64,000 bases of DNA from the NCBI GenBank assembly GCA_947095585.1, contig OX352762.1:42208537-42272536 (forward strand). The letters are read 5' to 3'. Position 1 is the first letter of the stretch. Each line of letters starts with the position of its first letter. Source of the stretch: Nephrocerus scutellatus. Its lineage: Eukaryota > Arthropoda > Insecta > Diptera > Pipunculidae. The notes beneath the pieces are model-generated. The model worked only from the letters and a program-made list of their open reading frames with translations. It ran no database searches and was not told the DNA's origin. Positions 12,540 through 23,792 of the stretch are shown here, in pieces. The position numbers and the translations under genes were made by a program.

Positions 12540-13109
12540 TCGGGGATACATAATGTGTTGCTTGAAAAAAACGGGTCAATTTTTTAAAATTTTTGTTAGG
12601 GAGCCCCCGACCATGGGGCCCGATTACTTTCAAATTTTTACAAAAAGTGTTGTCCATCGGAGATACACATGCGTATAAAATTTAAAGAAAATCAGGTAAA
12701 ATTTTGTCAAAAATTTGTATGGGTGCCCACCGACCCCGGGGAACGATCGCTTCAAAATTTTTACAGAAATTGTTGCCCATTGGAAATACACATTCGTATA
12801 AAATTTGAAGGAAATCGGGTATGTTTTTTATAAAATTTGTATGGGTGCCCCGACCACGGGTACCAATTAAATTTTATAAAAAAATGTTGTGCATCGGAAG
12901 TTTGAAAAAAATCGGGTACTTATTTTTATAAAATTTTTATGGGTGCCCCCGACCCAGGGGCCCGATAACTTTTTACAGAAAGTGTTGTCCATCGGAGATA
13001 CACATGCGTATACAATTTTACAAAAATCGGGTAAATTTTGTAAAAATAATTGTATGGGAGCCCCCCGACCCCGAGGCCTGAGGTGCCCAAAATTTTATAG
13101 AAAGTATTG
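12540..13109 (+). repeat. ~100-bp monomer cluster, unit 3
   Basis: Same monomer family and order as in unit 2. It carries one extra partial monomer (about 13076-13109) before the SINE head, compared with unit 2. Confidence 0.8.
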
Positions 13110-13380
13110 GGCAACGTGGCTCAGTGGAAGTGAGCATGGCTGCTGAGCAGGAGGTTCAGGTTCGAATCCCAGCAACACCAAAAGTATTTTTCATGGTGTT
13201 CCACCTCTCGCGAATGGGTGACAAACGTTCCCAGAGTAATACCTTGTCACGGAAAGCTTAATTCGCCGTTCGGATCCGGCCTTAAATTGTAGGTCCCTTC
13301 CATTTGTGTCCAAAAAAATTAACATGGGCAGTAGAAATGGTCGCGAGAAGTTAGGCCTTGGACCGCAATGGTCTGTACCG
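13110..13380 (+). mobile_element. tRNA-derived SINE, copy in unit 3
   Basis: Same A box and B box head (13110-13179) and body as the unit 2 copy, with few differences, for example gcaacgtggc instead of gcaccgtggc at the start. It is part of the tandem unit and therefore not an independent insertion. Confidence 0.8.
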
Positions 13381-13689
13381 GAAATTTACATGTGTGCAAA
13401 ATTTTAATAATATCGGTCCTTGGGAAGTGGGTTAAAATTGTTCACAAAATCTGACCAGTCAGCCAGTCCGCCAGCCACGGGCACGCGAAGTTAATATAGA
13501 GAATATAAAAATGAAAAAAATAAATTGAAAAAAATCAATATACATATACTGTCCGTAAGAGAAAGTCTTGTTGTGACTACACCTTTTTTTATTTTTATGA
13601 CATGTATTTATGAAATAAACACAGAATTTTAATTGATGTATTTGTAATAAATATTTCATTTAAATGTTTAGTAATAATTTTTTTTAGAC

Positions 13690-14450
13690 AAAAGTTGTTG
13701 AGCCGTCGAAGAATTTGTTTATTACCGCCAGCGACCGCTCTCATCAGCAGCTCACCAATTTGTAGCGAAACTCACACCAAGATTCGTCGGCCCTTACCGA
13801 AAGCTCTCTCCCGTGGTCTACCTATTGGAAGGTGACCAACGCGGAAAAATCACAGCACACATAAAATATCTGAAAAAAATAATAAATTACGTTCACTTCA
13901 CATCAAACACTTACGCCGTAGGTAAGGACAAACAAGAAGTCGTTATCAGAATGTCCACCCGACCGGTTCTGTTCACCACCGGCGCCAAAGCCCCAGGATC
14001 ACACCGCCACTACCCATCCCAAAGAGGCCAGTGCCACCATAATCCAGTCGTGGAAGATGCAGCCACCAAATCTACCACCGACCGCCAATGAGCTAGATCA
14101 GCTATGTAAATTAGCTCAACGAACAGAAGGAACAGTTGCCACACCACTACCGTTTCCCAGACGCCAACCAACACTCTCAGCCAGCAACACTGAGGGACTA
14201 GGTGGAAAACCTATCATCACCAACGTCAAAGTCCTACCAAAGACGAAAATTCCAGTTCGCTCGGACATTATCTTTGGCGAACCGCCACCAAACCCCTAAG
14301 AAGCCAACGAAAACACCAAACCAGCAGAGCCGATTCCCATCTCGTGCCAGTGGAGCCAGTCACACCCGAGACTTGGGCACCGTTCGAGTGAGCACTTATA
14401 CAGCGACGTTTATATAACATATCCATCACCATACGACATCGGTAAAACAT
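13690..14450 (+). pseudogene. Captured gene-like fragment (unit 3)
   Basis: Same fragment as in unit 2, including the T-tract/AG start. It keeps about 40 bp near 13812-13850 that unit 2 has lost, and has lost bases near 14400. The proline-rich part (about 14057-14299) is nearly unchanged between the units. Unit 1 keeps only the last part (about 1437-1770). Confidence 0.45.
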
Positions 14451-14646
14451 AAATACTTAAAAGAAAATTAATGACTGGAAAAAAAAGAAGAAAAAAAATG
14501 TTTCTGACATAATACAAAATAAATAAAAGAATAAAATGAATTTAAGAAAAAAATAAAAAAAAACAAAAAAAATTATTTAAATAAATTTGGAAAGGAAAAT
14601 ATATGGACAAAAATGGAAAATGAAATTAAATGTAATAATAAATTTA

Positions 14647-17510
14647 TTATCATCATCATATTTGGCTCTACAACCGGGGTTCGGTCCTGGCCTCTCGCAT
14701 AAAGTCTCTCCACCGGTCCTGATTTCGAGCCGATGTCATCAAGTTTGGTATCCCTAAACTCTGGGCGTCTTGGTCTACGCCAGCCTTCCAGCGTAGGCTT
14801 GGCCGGCCTCGCTGTCGTATTCCATAAATCCTACCGCAAAGGACTTTCCGAGCAGGATCCTCTTCGCTCATGCGAGCTAGGTGTCCTGCACACCGGAGCT
14901 TACCGAGCTCGTAGATCTCATCATTATAGTCTTCGGAATCGTCCTTCTTCACATACGGGGCCAACAATTCTCTCGAACGCGGCTAAGAGGGCAGAATGCT
15001 TTTTGCTATGCACCCAAGTCTCGGATTATTATGTAAGTACTGGTATGACCATTGTCTTATATATCAGCAGCTTGGATGTTATGGTTAAGTTCCTGGATTC
15101 GAAGAGTCTTGACAGACTATAGTAGGCTTTGTTGGCTTTAAGCAACCCTGCGCGTATTTCTGGTTCCATGCTGTTATCGGCTGCTATAGTTGACCCGAGA
15201 TAGTTAAAGGATTGCACAACTTCAAATTCGCGCTCCATTATTTGAATTGAGGGACCAATGTAGGATCTTCTACTCGCAGACGTGGCCACCATGTACTTTG
15301 TTTTGCTCTCATTTATGTGCAGCCCCAGATTTCGTGCCGCCTGCTCTATCTGGATGAAAGCTTTCTGTACAGCTCTTGGGTTTCTACCAACAATGTCAAT
15401 ATCGTTTGCGTAAGCCAGTATATGAATGGACTTATAGAGGATTGTTCCTCTTGCCGTTACGTCAGAGTCTCGATTCACTTTCTCCAACGCCAGGTTTAAG
15501 AGGACCCAGGCCAGTCCATCCCCTTGTCGGAGCCCGTTATAGATGTTGAATGGGCTTGATAGTGATCCGGATATTTTTACTTGGCTTATAACATTGGTCA
15601 TGGTCAACCTACATAGTCGTGTCAGTTTATTTGGGATGCCGAATTCTCTCATGGCTTTATAAAGTTCTACTCTGGCTATGCTATCATAGGCGGCTTTAAA
15701 GTCTATAAAAAGATGGTGTAATGAGTTTTGAAACTCTAGACATTTATCCATCACCTGCCTTAGGGTGTAAATCTGATCAGTTGTTGATTTGCCTGGGATG
15801 AAGCCACACTGGTATGGACCAATGATGACTTTAGCGTATGGGGCTATCCTGTCTTGAAGGATAAGGGAGAAAGTCTTATAAGCGATACTCAACAACGTTA
15901 TACCACGATAATTGCTGCATTTTGTGATATCTCCCTTCTTTTGTATGGGGCACAGGATGCCTCTTCGTCAGTCTTCTGGCATAGCTTCTTCTTCCCATAC
16001 ATGCACTATTATTTCATGAATTGCTTGGTGTAATGTGGGGCCTCCTATTTTTATCATTTCCGCTGGGATCCCATCAGATCCCGGGGCCTTATTATTTTTG
16101 AGCCGATTTATCGCTCTGCTACCTTCGTCTATTCTTGGTGGCGGCAGCATAGTATGATCTTCGGTCATTGGTGGAGCCTCCAATTCCTCAGTTAACTGGT
16201 CATTTCGCAACTCATGAAAGTGCTCTTCCCATCGCTCTGAGATGCCTTTAAGATCGGCGATCATATTACCCTCTTTGTCCTTGCAGTATGTGCAACGCGG
16301 TGAATACTGCGTCAAACCGCGGACTCTTTGGTAGAACTTCCGCTCCTGGTGGGGTCCTTGCTCTCTGTACTGTTCCAGATCACGGACGAGATTCTTCTTC
16401 CAGGCTGCTTTCTTTCGCCGGTGAACTGTTTTTTCATATCTTCTGAGCTCTTTATATTCATCTTGTTGCATTGCTCGGTACGCACATTCTTACGTTCAGT
16501 CGCTAGCTTGCATTCGTCATCGAACCAGTCGTTCCGATCTCTACGACTATTGCCTAAAATGGAGTCAGCATTACTAATAACAGTATTCTTTAGGCGTGTC
16601 CATTTCTTTTCTACGCCCGGCATCTCAGCCCAAGGACTTACTCTCGCTGCATTTAGGGCGAGTCCTATCGCTTGACCGTAGTTGTTTCTGGTCTCTTCAT
16701 TGCGAAGGGCAGCCGTGTGGACTCGAATCTGATTCGCGGATGCAGTTTTTCGTGATGATGCAATCCGCGCTCGGAGCACCAACCAACAAGATAGTGGTCG
16801 AGTCGACGTTGGCACCTCGGTACGTTTGTACTGTCATCAGGTTCGGGTTGTGGCGGCGGTCTATCAACACGTGGTCTATCTGGTTGCGAGTGGCTCCATC
16901 GGGAGATACCCAGGTGACTTTGTGGATATTTTTACGCGCAAACCTTGTACTCGCAACGACCAAATTATTGCTTGCTGCCATCTCTATGACTCGTTGTCCA
17001 TTGTCATTAGTATTCTCGTGTAAGCTATGGGTGCCAATGTATTGCCTGAATGCTGGCTCCCTACCTATTTTAGCATCCATTTCCCCCCAGAATGATTTTT
17101 ACATCATACTGAGGGCAGGCATGGAGTTCCCGTTCGACTGATTCAAAGAATTCTTCTTTTTCATCATCTGGGGAATCCTCTGTAGGTGCGTGAAAGTTTA
17201 TGAAGCTTATGTTTTTAAATTTGCCCCGGACGCGAAGGGTGCATAGCCGTTCATTTATTGCTTTAAAGCCGATAACGGTGAGATTTATTCTTTCGCTGAC
17301 TAGAAACGGGAGGAGGCGAGGTTATTGGCCTCGCGCCAACCTTACTTTGAAGGGACTAGCCCGATCATTCAGCTTTTCCTGCATTGGAGGAAAATTACCG
17401 GCAGCGACCACGTGGAGGTTTGATCGCACTTCCACCAGTCAGAGATAGTTACGGCCACCTGCAATTCTAGAGCATTCTGTGTTATTCCCACTATAATGCT
17501 GATGGCTGAC
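14647..17510 (-). mobile_element. RTE-like LINE, dead copy in unit 3
   Basis: Same element and orientation as in unit 2, with the same YAND (15404-15406), the same TGA (15968-15970) and the same endonuclease N-terminal deletion. The C-terminal region (14967-14668) is more complete than in units 1 and 2, including GHLARMSEEDPARKVLCG. Small private indels occur, including near 16465 and at 17355. Confidence 0.85.
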
Positions 17511-18241
17511 ATTATATTTTATATTTATTTGTAAACTTGGTCAGAACACAAAGGGACCGTCAATAAAGTTGATCCCAATGAATTTTAAAAGTTTGTAAAA
17601 TGAATTTTAACTTTTCAAGTATGTTTGGGGCAGTACATTGAAATCGTCTGAGCTGCATTTTAATATCCTTCCAAGCTGTTCTAGGAGTTTCTATTTCTGT
17701 GGAGTATACCAGCACTCTATTTCTTCCTCACACAAAAAAAACTAGAGGAGTTAGATCCAATGACCTAGACTAACAAAATACATTTAAAATGTATTTAAAA
17801 ATGCAAATAACATTACGTCCACTGTGGCAAGGAGAACCATCCAGCTGAAAGAACATGTCAGTAATGGGACGTATTTTATCAATTTTTTGCAGGTGATTCG
17901 TCAAAAGTTGCAGGTATCTGTTTCAATTTAGCCGTTCGAATATTATGGAAGACCAATGAAATGGGAATCTGCATTGCGATTGATCGGGAAACTACTGACT
18001 GCTCAAAACTTGGTTTGGGCCAGTAGCGTAACAATCAAGTTCGTGATGTAGTGCTTGCTCTACCTCCTCGTGGTGGTCCCCGGGCAACTATGTGTATAAA
18101 TCCTTATACATGTAGGCTAAAACTGCAAGTGCGAACGGTCTAGCGTTTCTAGTCTAGGTAACGTGGGCTTGCACCCTGCGGTACCGAAAAATACCCGCTA
18201 CTGAAACTGACACAACGCCTCGGATAAGTAATGATCGAATA

Positions 18242-18890
18242 ATGACGACTTTTGGCTATTGTACCCGGACTAAGATTGGTTTCTGGAATGTGAGGACGCT
18301 CCTTGACTCTGGGAGTGAAGGACCTCATAATGCCCTATTTCTTCAACTGGAACGTGAGTTTCTTCGATATAATTTGGACATACTGGGAGTGAGTGAAGTA
18401 AGATGGTTCGACGCGGGAGAGTACCAATCCCCAACGTGTAACACTGTGCTACTCTACTCTGGCAAACCCTCCGGCAGTACCCGTGAATCTGGAGTGGGTC
18501 TGCTGCTAACGCCAACAGCACGTAGAGGCCTAATTTCCTGACACCCGCAGAGTGATAGGATCATATCGGCCAGTTTCGGACTAGAGTACGGCGCGTCACG
18601 ATCATACAGTGCTACGCCCCAACGAATCCCTCGACTGAGGATGAAAAGGACAACTTCTACAATCAACTAAATTCAACGCAACGTCGAACGGAGATATCGT
18701 CATCGTGATGGGGGATTTGAATGCCAAGGTTGGCAACGACAATGAAGGACTCAAGCATGTGATTGGGAAGCACGGCCTCGGCGAACGAAATGACAATGGT
18801 GAAAGATTTGTTGATTTCTGCAACACCAACAACCTTGTTATAGGAGGCACCATGTTTGAGCATAAGACTTGACACAAGGTCAGCTGAGTG
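18242..18890 (+). pseudogene. Endonuclease part of the unit 4 RTE LINE (broken)
   Basis: Apurinic-type endonuclease of the LINE. The first open stretch (18242-18541) holds WNVRTLL and the VSEVRW glutamate motif. The frame then breaks near 18540 (stop after RGLIS). The catalytic GDLNAKVG block and GERNDNGERFVDFC follow in a different frame, and two TGA codons near 18870-18885 replace expected Trp codons. The protein would normally nick target DNA to prime reverse transcription; this copy cannot make it in one piece. Confidence 0.8.
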
Positions 18891-20321
18891 TCAACTGACA
18901 GGCAATCATCATCCAACCAAATCGACCATGTGGCGATCAGCAGACGTTTTAGGAGCTGTCTGTTAGACGTCCGAAACAGACGAGGAGCCGACATGGGTAT
19001 GGTACGTGATCATCACCTTATGGTAGCTACTGTCCAGTTACGTACTGCATCAGTTCATATAATCCGCAATATCATCCGAATGCCTAGGTATAACATCGAC
19101 CGGCTAAAGATCCCCTCAGTACGCCAACAATTAAGGGATCATTTATCGCAAGGAGTGGAAGCAATCAGCAGCTCACTGCCGACAACCATCCAGGAACATT
19201 TGAAGGCTGTGATAAATGTTTTCACATCTGGAGCGGAAAGTATTGTTGGTAGAAGCCAGGCAAGGCACAGCACGTGGCTTACCGAAGATACCTGGAGGCG
19301 AATTGAAGAACATAAACTACTTAAAGCTCGTATTGTAGATATCCCAGCAGCAGCGAGGAGCGAGCTAGAGTCCATGTATCGAAGAAAAATGAGAGAAGTG
19401 CAGCGTAGTGTAAGACGTGACAAGCGTAACTATATTATCAACCTGGCCTCAGAAGCAGAGGAAGCAGCGAGCCGGTGCGATAGCAGAACCGTTTACAGAA
19501 TCACCAAAGAGCTGACAGGTGGTCACCGCTCTAGCCAACATCCGGTGAAAGGCCTAGATGGTACCGTACTCGTTTCAGATGAGGATCAGCTCAAGCGATG
19601 GAAGGAGTATTTCTCTACGGTCCTTAACCGTGTATTTGCTAACGATATGCACCTAAATCAAACGGAAACGCCGGAAGGAACAATTTCCCGAATTCACACC
19701 TCAACTCCCAGTAAAGACGAGATCGCTACCGCGATTAACGCACTAAAGAACAACAAGTCGGTAGGACTAGATGGTATACCCGCAGAGCTTCTGCGTGCAG
19801 CTCCAACGACATCAGCAGAGCTTTTATATCCTCTTGTAGAGAGAGCTTGGGAGGTAGAAAGTTTCCCCAAAGAGTGGAAGAAGGGAATGATTGTCAAGCT
19901 CCCTAAAAAAGGTAGTCTTATGGAGTGCGAAAACTGGAGATGCATTTGCGTTCTCCCTGCAGTTGCAAAAGTAATAGCCAAAGTAGTACTTAAACGTATT
20001 AAGGAACATCTGGAAGATAAACTCGATGCCGAACAAGCAGGTTTCCGCACTGGATCCTCCTGTGTAGACCACATAAACACCCTGCGGATCATTATTGAAC
20101 AGTGCGTTGAATTCCGGTCACCACTGCACCTGCTGTTCATCGATTTTGAGAAGGCGTTTGACAGTTTCAACAGACAGTTTATCTGGCTCGCCTTGCGCAG
20201 GAGAGGTATACCCGATAAACTAATAGCTATTATTAAAGCAACCTATGAGGGCTCTAAATGTCATGTGCTGCATAGAGGAAAGCTGTCAGAGGAAAGCTGT
20301 CAGAGGAATTCGAGATCCTAA
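18888..20321 (+). pseudogene. RT N-terminal part of the unit 4 RTE LINE
   Basis: About 477 codons: the end of the endonuclease (NQIDHVAISRR, RDHHLMVATV), a basic linker, then RT fingers and palm (NALKNNKSVGLDGIPAEL, FPKEWKKGMIVKLPKKG, AGFRTGSSCVDHINTLR, LFIDFEKAFDSFNRQF). The frame ends because a 14-bp piece (aggaaagctgtcag, 20276-20303) is tandemly duplicated. The remaining RT continues in the next frame from about 20304. Confidence 0.85.
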
Positions 20322-21247
20322 GTGGGGTACGACAAGGTTGCATTCTATTGCCGATACTTTTTTTGTTGGTGATTAGCGATGTACTTCGCGCAGCTTTATC
20401 TACTGGAAACGGAGGAATTCGTTGGACTCTTACATCTCAACTCAAACATCTGGATTACGCTGACGACGTTTGTTTACTCTCACATAGAATTATGGAGCTG
20501 CACCAAATGACAACAAATGTGGAGAGGGAGGCAAATGTTGCGGGTTTGAAGATTAATACTGCCAAAACCAAAATCATCAACCTCGGCACTAACTCAGTTA
20601 CTCATGTTAACATTGCTGGACAGCCGGTAGAGAGAGTAGAGAGTTTCCAATATCTTGGGAGTATTGTCTCGACCGAAGGTGGAACCGAACAGGACATTGC
20701 CAACCGAATCGGCAAAGCAAAATCGGTGTTTGGAATGATGTCCATGATATGGCGAAGCAATGCGATCAGCTTAAACACCAAGCTGCGACTGTTCCGCTCA
20801 AATGTTGAATCTGTGCTGTTGTATGGGTGCAGCACTTGGAAGGTGACCGCTACTATCACAAAAAGATTACAAACATTTGTAAATAGGTGCCTACGGAACA
20901 TCTTAAGGGTTTTCTGGCCTAACCGTATCTCTAACGAACATCTTTACCAGAGAACGGGTCAGGAACCAATAGGCACAACCATCCAACGACGGAAGTGGGA
21001 GTGGATTGATCATACACTCCGAAAAGGCGACAGTTCCATAGCAAACTACGCAATGCAATGGAACCCGTTATCTCAGGATGGTAGAAGAACGGGTCGTCCG
21101 AGAAATACATGGCGCAGAACAGTTGAGGAGGAGGCACGGCAATTGGGGAAGAGTTGGAGAGAGCTGAAGCTCATTGCCAGGAACCGCACGCGATGGCGCG
21201 TAGGCGTAGTAGAGGCCCTAGGACCCATAAGGGGATACAGGACATAA
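20304..21247 (+). pseudogene. RT C-terminal part of the unit 4 RTE LINE
   Basis: Continuation of the RT after the 14-bp duplication: GVRQGC, then the catalytic DYADDVCLL box, the thumb (FQYLGSIVSTEGGTEQDI) and the C-terminal GRPRNTWRRTVEEEARQLG region. It ends at the stop near 21247, six bases before the element end, so there is almost no 3' UTR. The YADD box is intact here, unlike in the array LINEs. Confidence 0.85.
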
Positions 21248-21779
21248 AGAAAGAATGAAATGATCTATACTTAATAAATTTACGAAGATGCTAGATTGAC
21301 AACATTGGATTGAATTCATCCCAGTGATGAAGGTTGTGTAAGTTTGTCACTCCGTACTTCGTAAAAGTAGCTTCATTGTCCAAGTAAGACGTGCTTTTCT
21401 AAGTGACATAAAAAAATGAATTCTAATTTTAACACACGGAACGGCAATTTTGTGAGTAGATATTAGAAAACCCCAATCATGATCGTGCTTTTATTAGAAG
21501 GATCTTAGTAAGCCCCCCTCCCCGTAATTAACCGCTTTAAGTATTTATCACCTTGATAAATACATGTTTTACTTTCCCTTACATAGTAAAAGGAAGTGTA
21601 GTAATCATGAAAATTTTCGAACTCGGGATTTTTGCAGATTTTCCTTATCTCCAGAGTCCTAATCTCCAGAGTCAGAAAAGCGAAAAAAATCTCTGTCTGT
21701 GTCCACTCTATGGGGAAAATTGTATGGAAAGACAAAAAAAAACAACCCATAAAAATTAAAATTTTTCATGTAAATTCTC

Positions 21780-22010
21780 TTATCGGTGATACATAATGTG
21801 CAGCTTGAATAAAATCGGGTAAATTTTTTAAAATTTTTGGTAGGGAGCCCCCGACCCAGGGGCCCGATAACTTTTTACAGAAAGTGTTGTCCATCGGAGA
21901 TACACATGCGTATACAATTTTACAAAAATCGGGTTAATTTTGTAAAAATAATTGTATGGGAGCCCCCCGACCCCGAGGCTTGAGGTGCCCAAAGTTTTAT
22001 AGAAAGTATT
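21780..22010 (+). repeat. ~100-bp monomer cluster, unit 4 (shortened)
   Basis: Only about two monomers remain, compared with about five in units 2 and 3, consistent with loss by recombination between monomers. Confidence 0.75.
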
Positions 22011-22012
22011 GG

Positions 22013-22290
22013 GCACCGTGGCTCAGTGAAAGTGAGCATGGCTGCTGAGCAGGAGGTTCAGGTTCGAATCCCAGCAACACCAAAAGTATTTTTCACGGTG
22101 TTCCACCTCTCGCGAATGGGTGACAAACGTTCCCAGAGTTATACCTTGTCACGGAAAGCTTAATTCGTCGTTCGGATCCGGCCTTAAATTGTAGGTCCCT
22201 TCCATTTGTGTCCAAAAAAATTAACATGGGCAGTAGAAATGGTCGCGAGAAGTTAGGCCTTGGACCGCAATGGTCTGTACCGGAAATTTA
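22013..22290 (+). mobile_element. tRNA-derived SINE, copy in unit 4
   Basis: Same head and body as the copies in units 2 and 3. The A-box region reads ggctcagtgaa, slightly diverged. It lies about 420 bp downstream of the septin stop codon, read on the septin strand. Confidence 0.8.
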
Positions 22291-22617
22291 CATGTGTGCA
22301 AAATTTTAATAGCCTTGGGAAGTGGGTTAAAAATTGTTCACAAAATCTGACCAGTCAGCCATTCCGCCAGCCACGGGCACGCGAAGTTAATATAGAGAAT
22401 ATAAAAATGAAAAAAATAAATTGAAAAAAATCAATATAAATTTACTGAAGATTCCGGCCCCGTCCGTAAGAGAAAGTCTTGTTGTGACTACACCTTTTTT
22501 ATTTTTATGACATGTATTTATGAAATAAACACAGAATTTTAATTGATGTATTTGTTATAAATATTTAATTTAAATGTTTAGTAATAATTTTTTTTTAGAC
22601 AAAAGTTGTTGATAATT

Positions 22618-22711
22618 ACAAATTAAACAAACAAAACTGTGTTATTCGTTTGATTATACATATATGTATGCTTGCACTGATGCACCACTTTACATTCAAA
22701 ATGGAACTTAT
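22618..22711 (-). other. Septin 3' UTR (proximal part)
   Basis: A/T-rich unique sequence between the septin stop codon and the edge of the tandem array. I see no clear AATAAA on the septin strand in this stretch; one is present inside the array near 22497-22503, so the transcript may end in repeat sequence. This is inference only. Confidence 0.5.
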
Positions 22712-22879
22712 TTACTTTTTCTTGCTTTTGCCTAGTGTCAAAGTGTGATGAGAAACGGCCATTTGTGTTTTACGTCGGTTAAACTCAACGAACTCCTCTT
22801 CAAGTTTCTTACGTGACTCTTCGAGTTTTCTTTTATCGTCCGCATGATCCTTTTTTAGCTTATCGAACTTTGCATGAAG
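22712..22879 (-). CDS. Sep2: Septin last coding exon: end of coiled coil and C-terminus
   Basis: 168 bp including the stop. The acceptor (tcttcattctag) joins in phase 0 to the exon at 47866-48003. It encodes [20 protein letters not shown], then [12 protein letters not shown] and the terminal [10 protein letters not shown] before TAA (22714-22712). Phase, register of the coiled coil and the family-like C-terminus together support the long-range join. The 3' UTR runs into the repeat array within about 95 bp. Confidence 0.9.
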   Translation of the reverse strand, partial: LHAKFDKLKKDHADDKRKLEESRKKLEEEFVEFNRRKTQMAVSHHTLTLGKSKKK

Positions 22880-23289
22880 CTAGAATGAAGAAAAAATTAG
22901 ATGGTTAGTTTTTAATAAACATTCACTGTAAACTAGATTAGTTTTTATTTACTCGAAGGCAACGTTATACAGGTATTCTGATCGCTTACCAAAATGTGGA
23001 ACCAGTCTATTCATAATTTTGGTGAAAGCAAAGTTATTGCATCTGGCATTAAGCTCTTTTGTCGCATATTAATTCCTATGGAATTTATAAGGATCTGCCT
23101 GATTGGACTAGTAGCTACTATTTTGTTTGTTTAATCCAGGTCATATTGGACGATTTGAAATCTAATGTTCACCGCATAAACGCTGGTGCTCCCCCAAGAC
23201 CCTGTGTTCCTGCTGATCTGATCGGTCCTCTACTGGTAATCCTATGCATTGTTTCGCTGATGACAGCAATTTCAGTTTCATATATATAT

Positions 23290-23336
<47 letters not shown>

Positions 23337-23747
23337 TATATATATATATTTATTATATATATATAATATATATAATATATATATATATATATTTATTATA
23401 TATATATAATATATATAATATATATATATATATTTATTATATATATATAATATATATAATATATATATATATATTTATTATATATATATAATATATATAA
23501 TATATATATATATATTTATTATATATATATAATATATATAATATATATATATATATTTATTATATATATATAATATATATAATATATATAATATATATAT
23601 ATATATTTATTATATATATATAATATATATAATATATATAATATATATATATATATTTATTATATATATATAATATATATAATATATATATATATATTTA
23701 TTATATATATATAATATATATATATATATAATATATATATATATATA

Positions 23748-23792
<45 letters not shown>

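Larger units (their letters stand above)
11518..17876. repeat. Tandem composite unit 3 (complete, ~6.36 kb)
   Basis: Complete third copy with the same order of parts as unit 2. Small differences: one ccagagt motif copy is missing near 12008; a short stretch in the gene-like fragment (about 13812-13850) is kept here but deleted in unit 2; and the end of the gene-like fragment is shortened near 14400-14410. The LINE inside has small extra differences, for example loss of a few codons near 16465. The following unit starts immediately at 17877. Confidence 0.9.
17964..21253 (+). mobile_element. RTE-clade LINE inserted in unit 4, with 9-bp TSD
   Basis: A second, different LINE on the + strand. It is flanked by aatgaaatg at 17955-17963 and 21254-21262. 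Units 1-3 carry the uninterrupted empty site (for example 79-87). The endonuclease starts at about 18242 (WNVRTLL, ILGVSEVRW), continues in other frames (MGDLNAKVG about 18706-18735, NQIDHVAI near 18910), then RT and a C-terminal GRPRNTWRRTVEEEA region. There is no poly(A): the 3' end is cataaagaaag. At 3.29 kb it is close to the usual size of RTE-type elements, so it looks nearly full length, though the 5' leader was not independently verified. Confidence 0.9.
17877..22617. repeat. Tandem composite unit 4 (partial, split by a LINE insertion)
   Basis: Bases 17877-17963 repeat the start of the unit. A 3.29-kb RTE-clade LINE then interrupts it, and the unit resumes at 21254. The part after the insertion is shortened: about 21715 joins sequence homologous to the region just before the monomers, and only part of the monomer run (21835-22010) remains before the SINE (22013-22290). 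Similarity ends at about 22617, a few bases past the acceptor-like tract that begins the gene-like fragment in units 2 and 3. From there the sequence is septin 3' flank. This is the right edge of the array. Confidence 0.85.

Noticed and set aside
1..22617. CRISPR-like or bacterial origin for the direct repeats
   Set aside because: Repeats are kilobase units with LINE and SINE parts; splice sites and LINEs show eukaryotic DNA.
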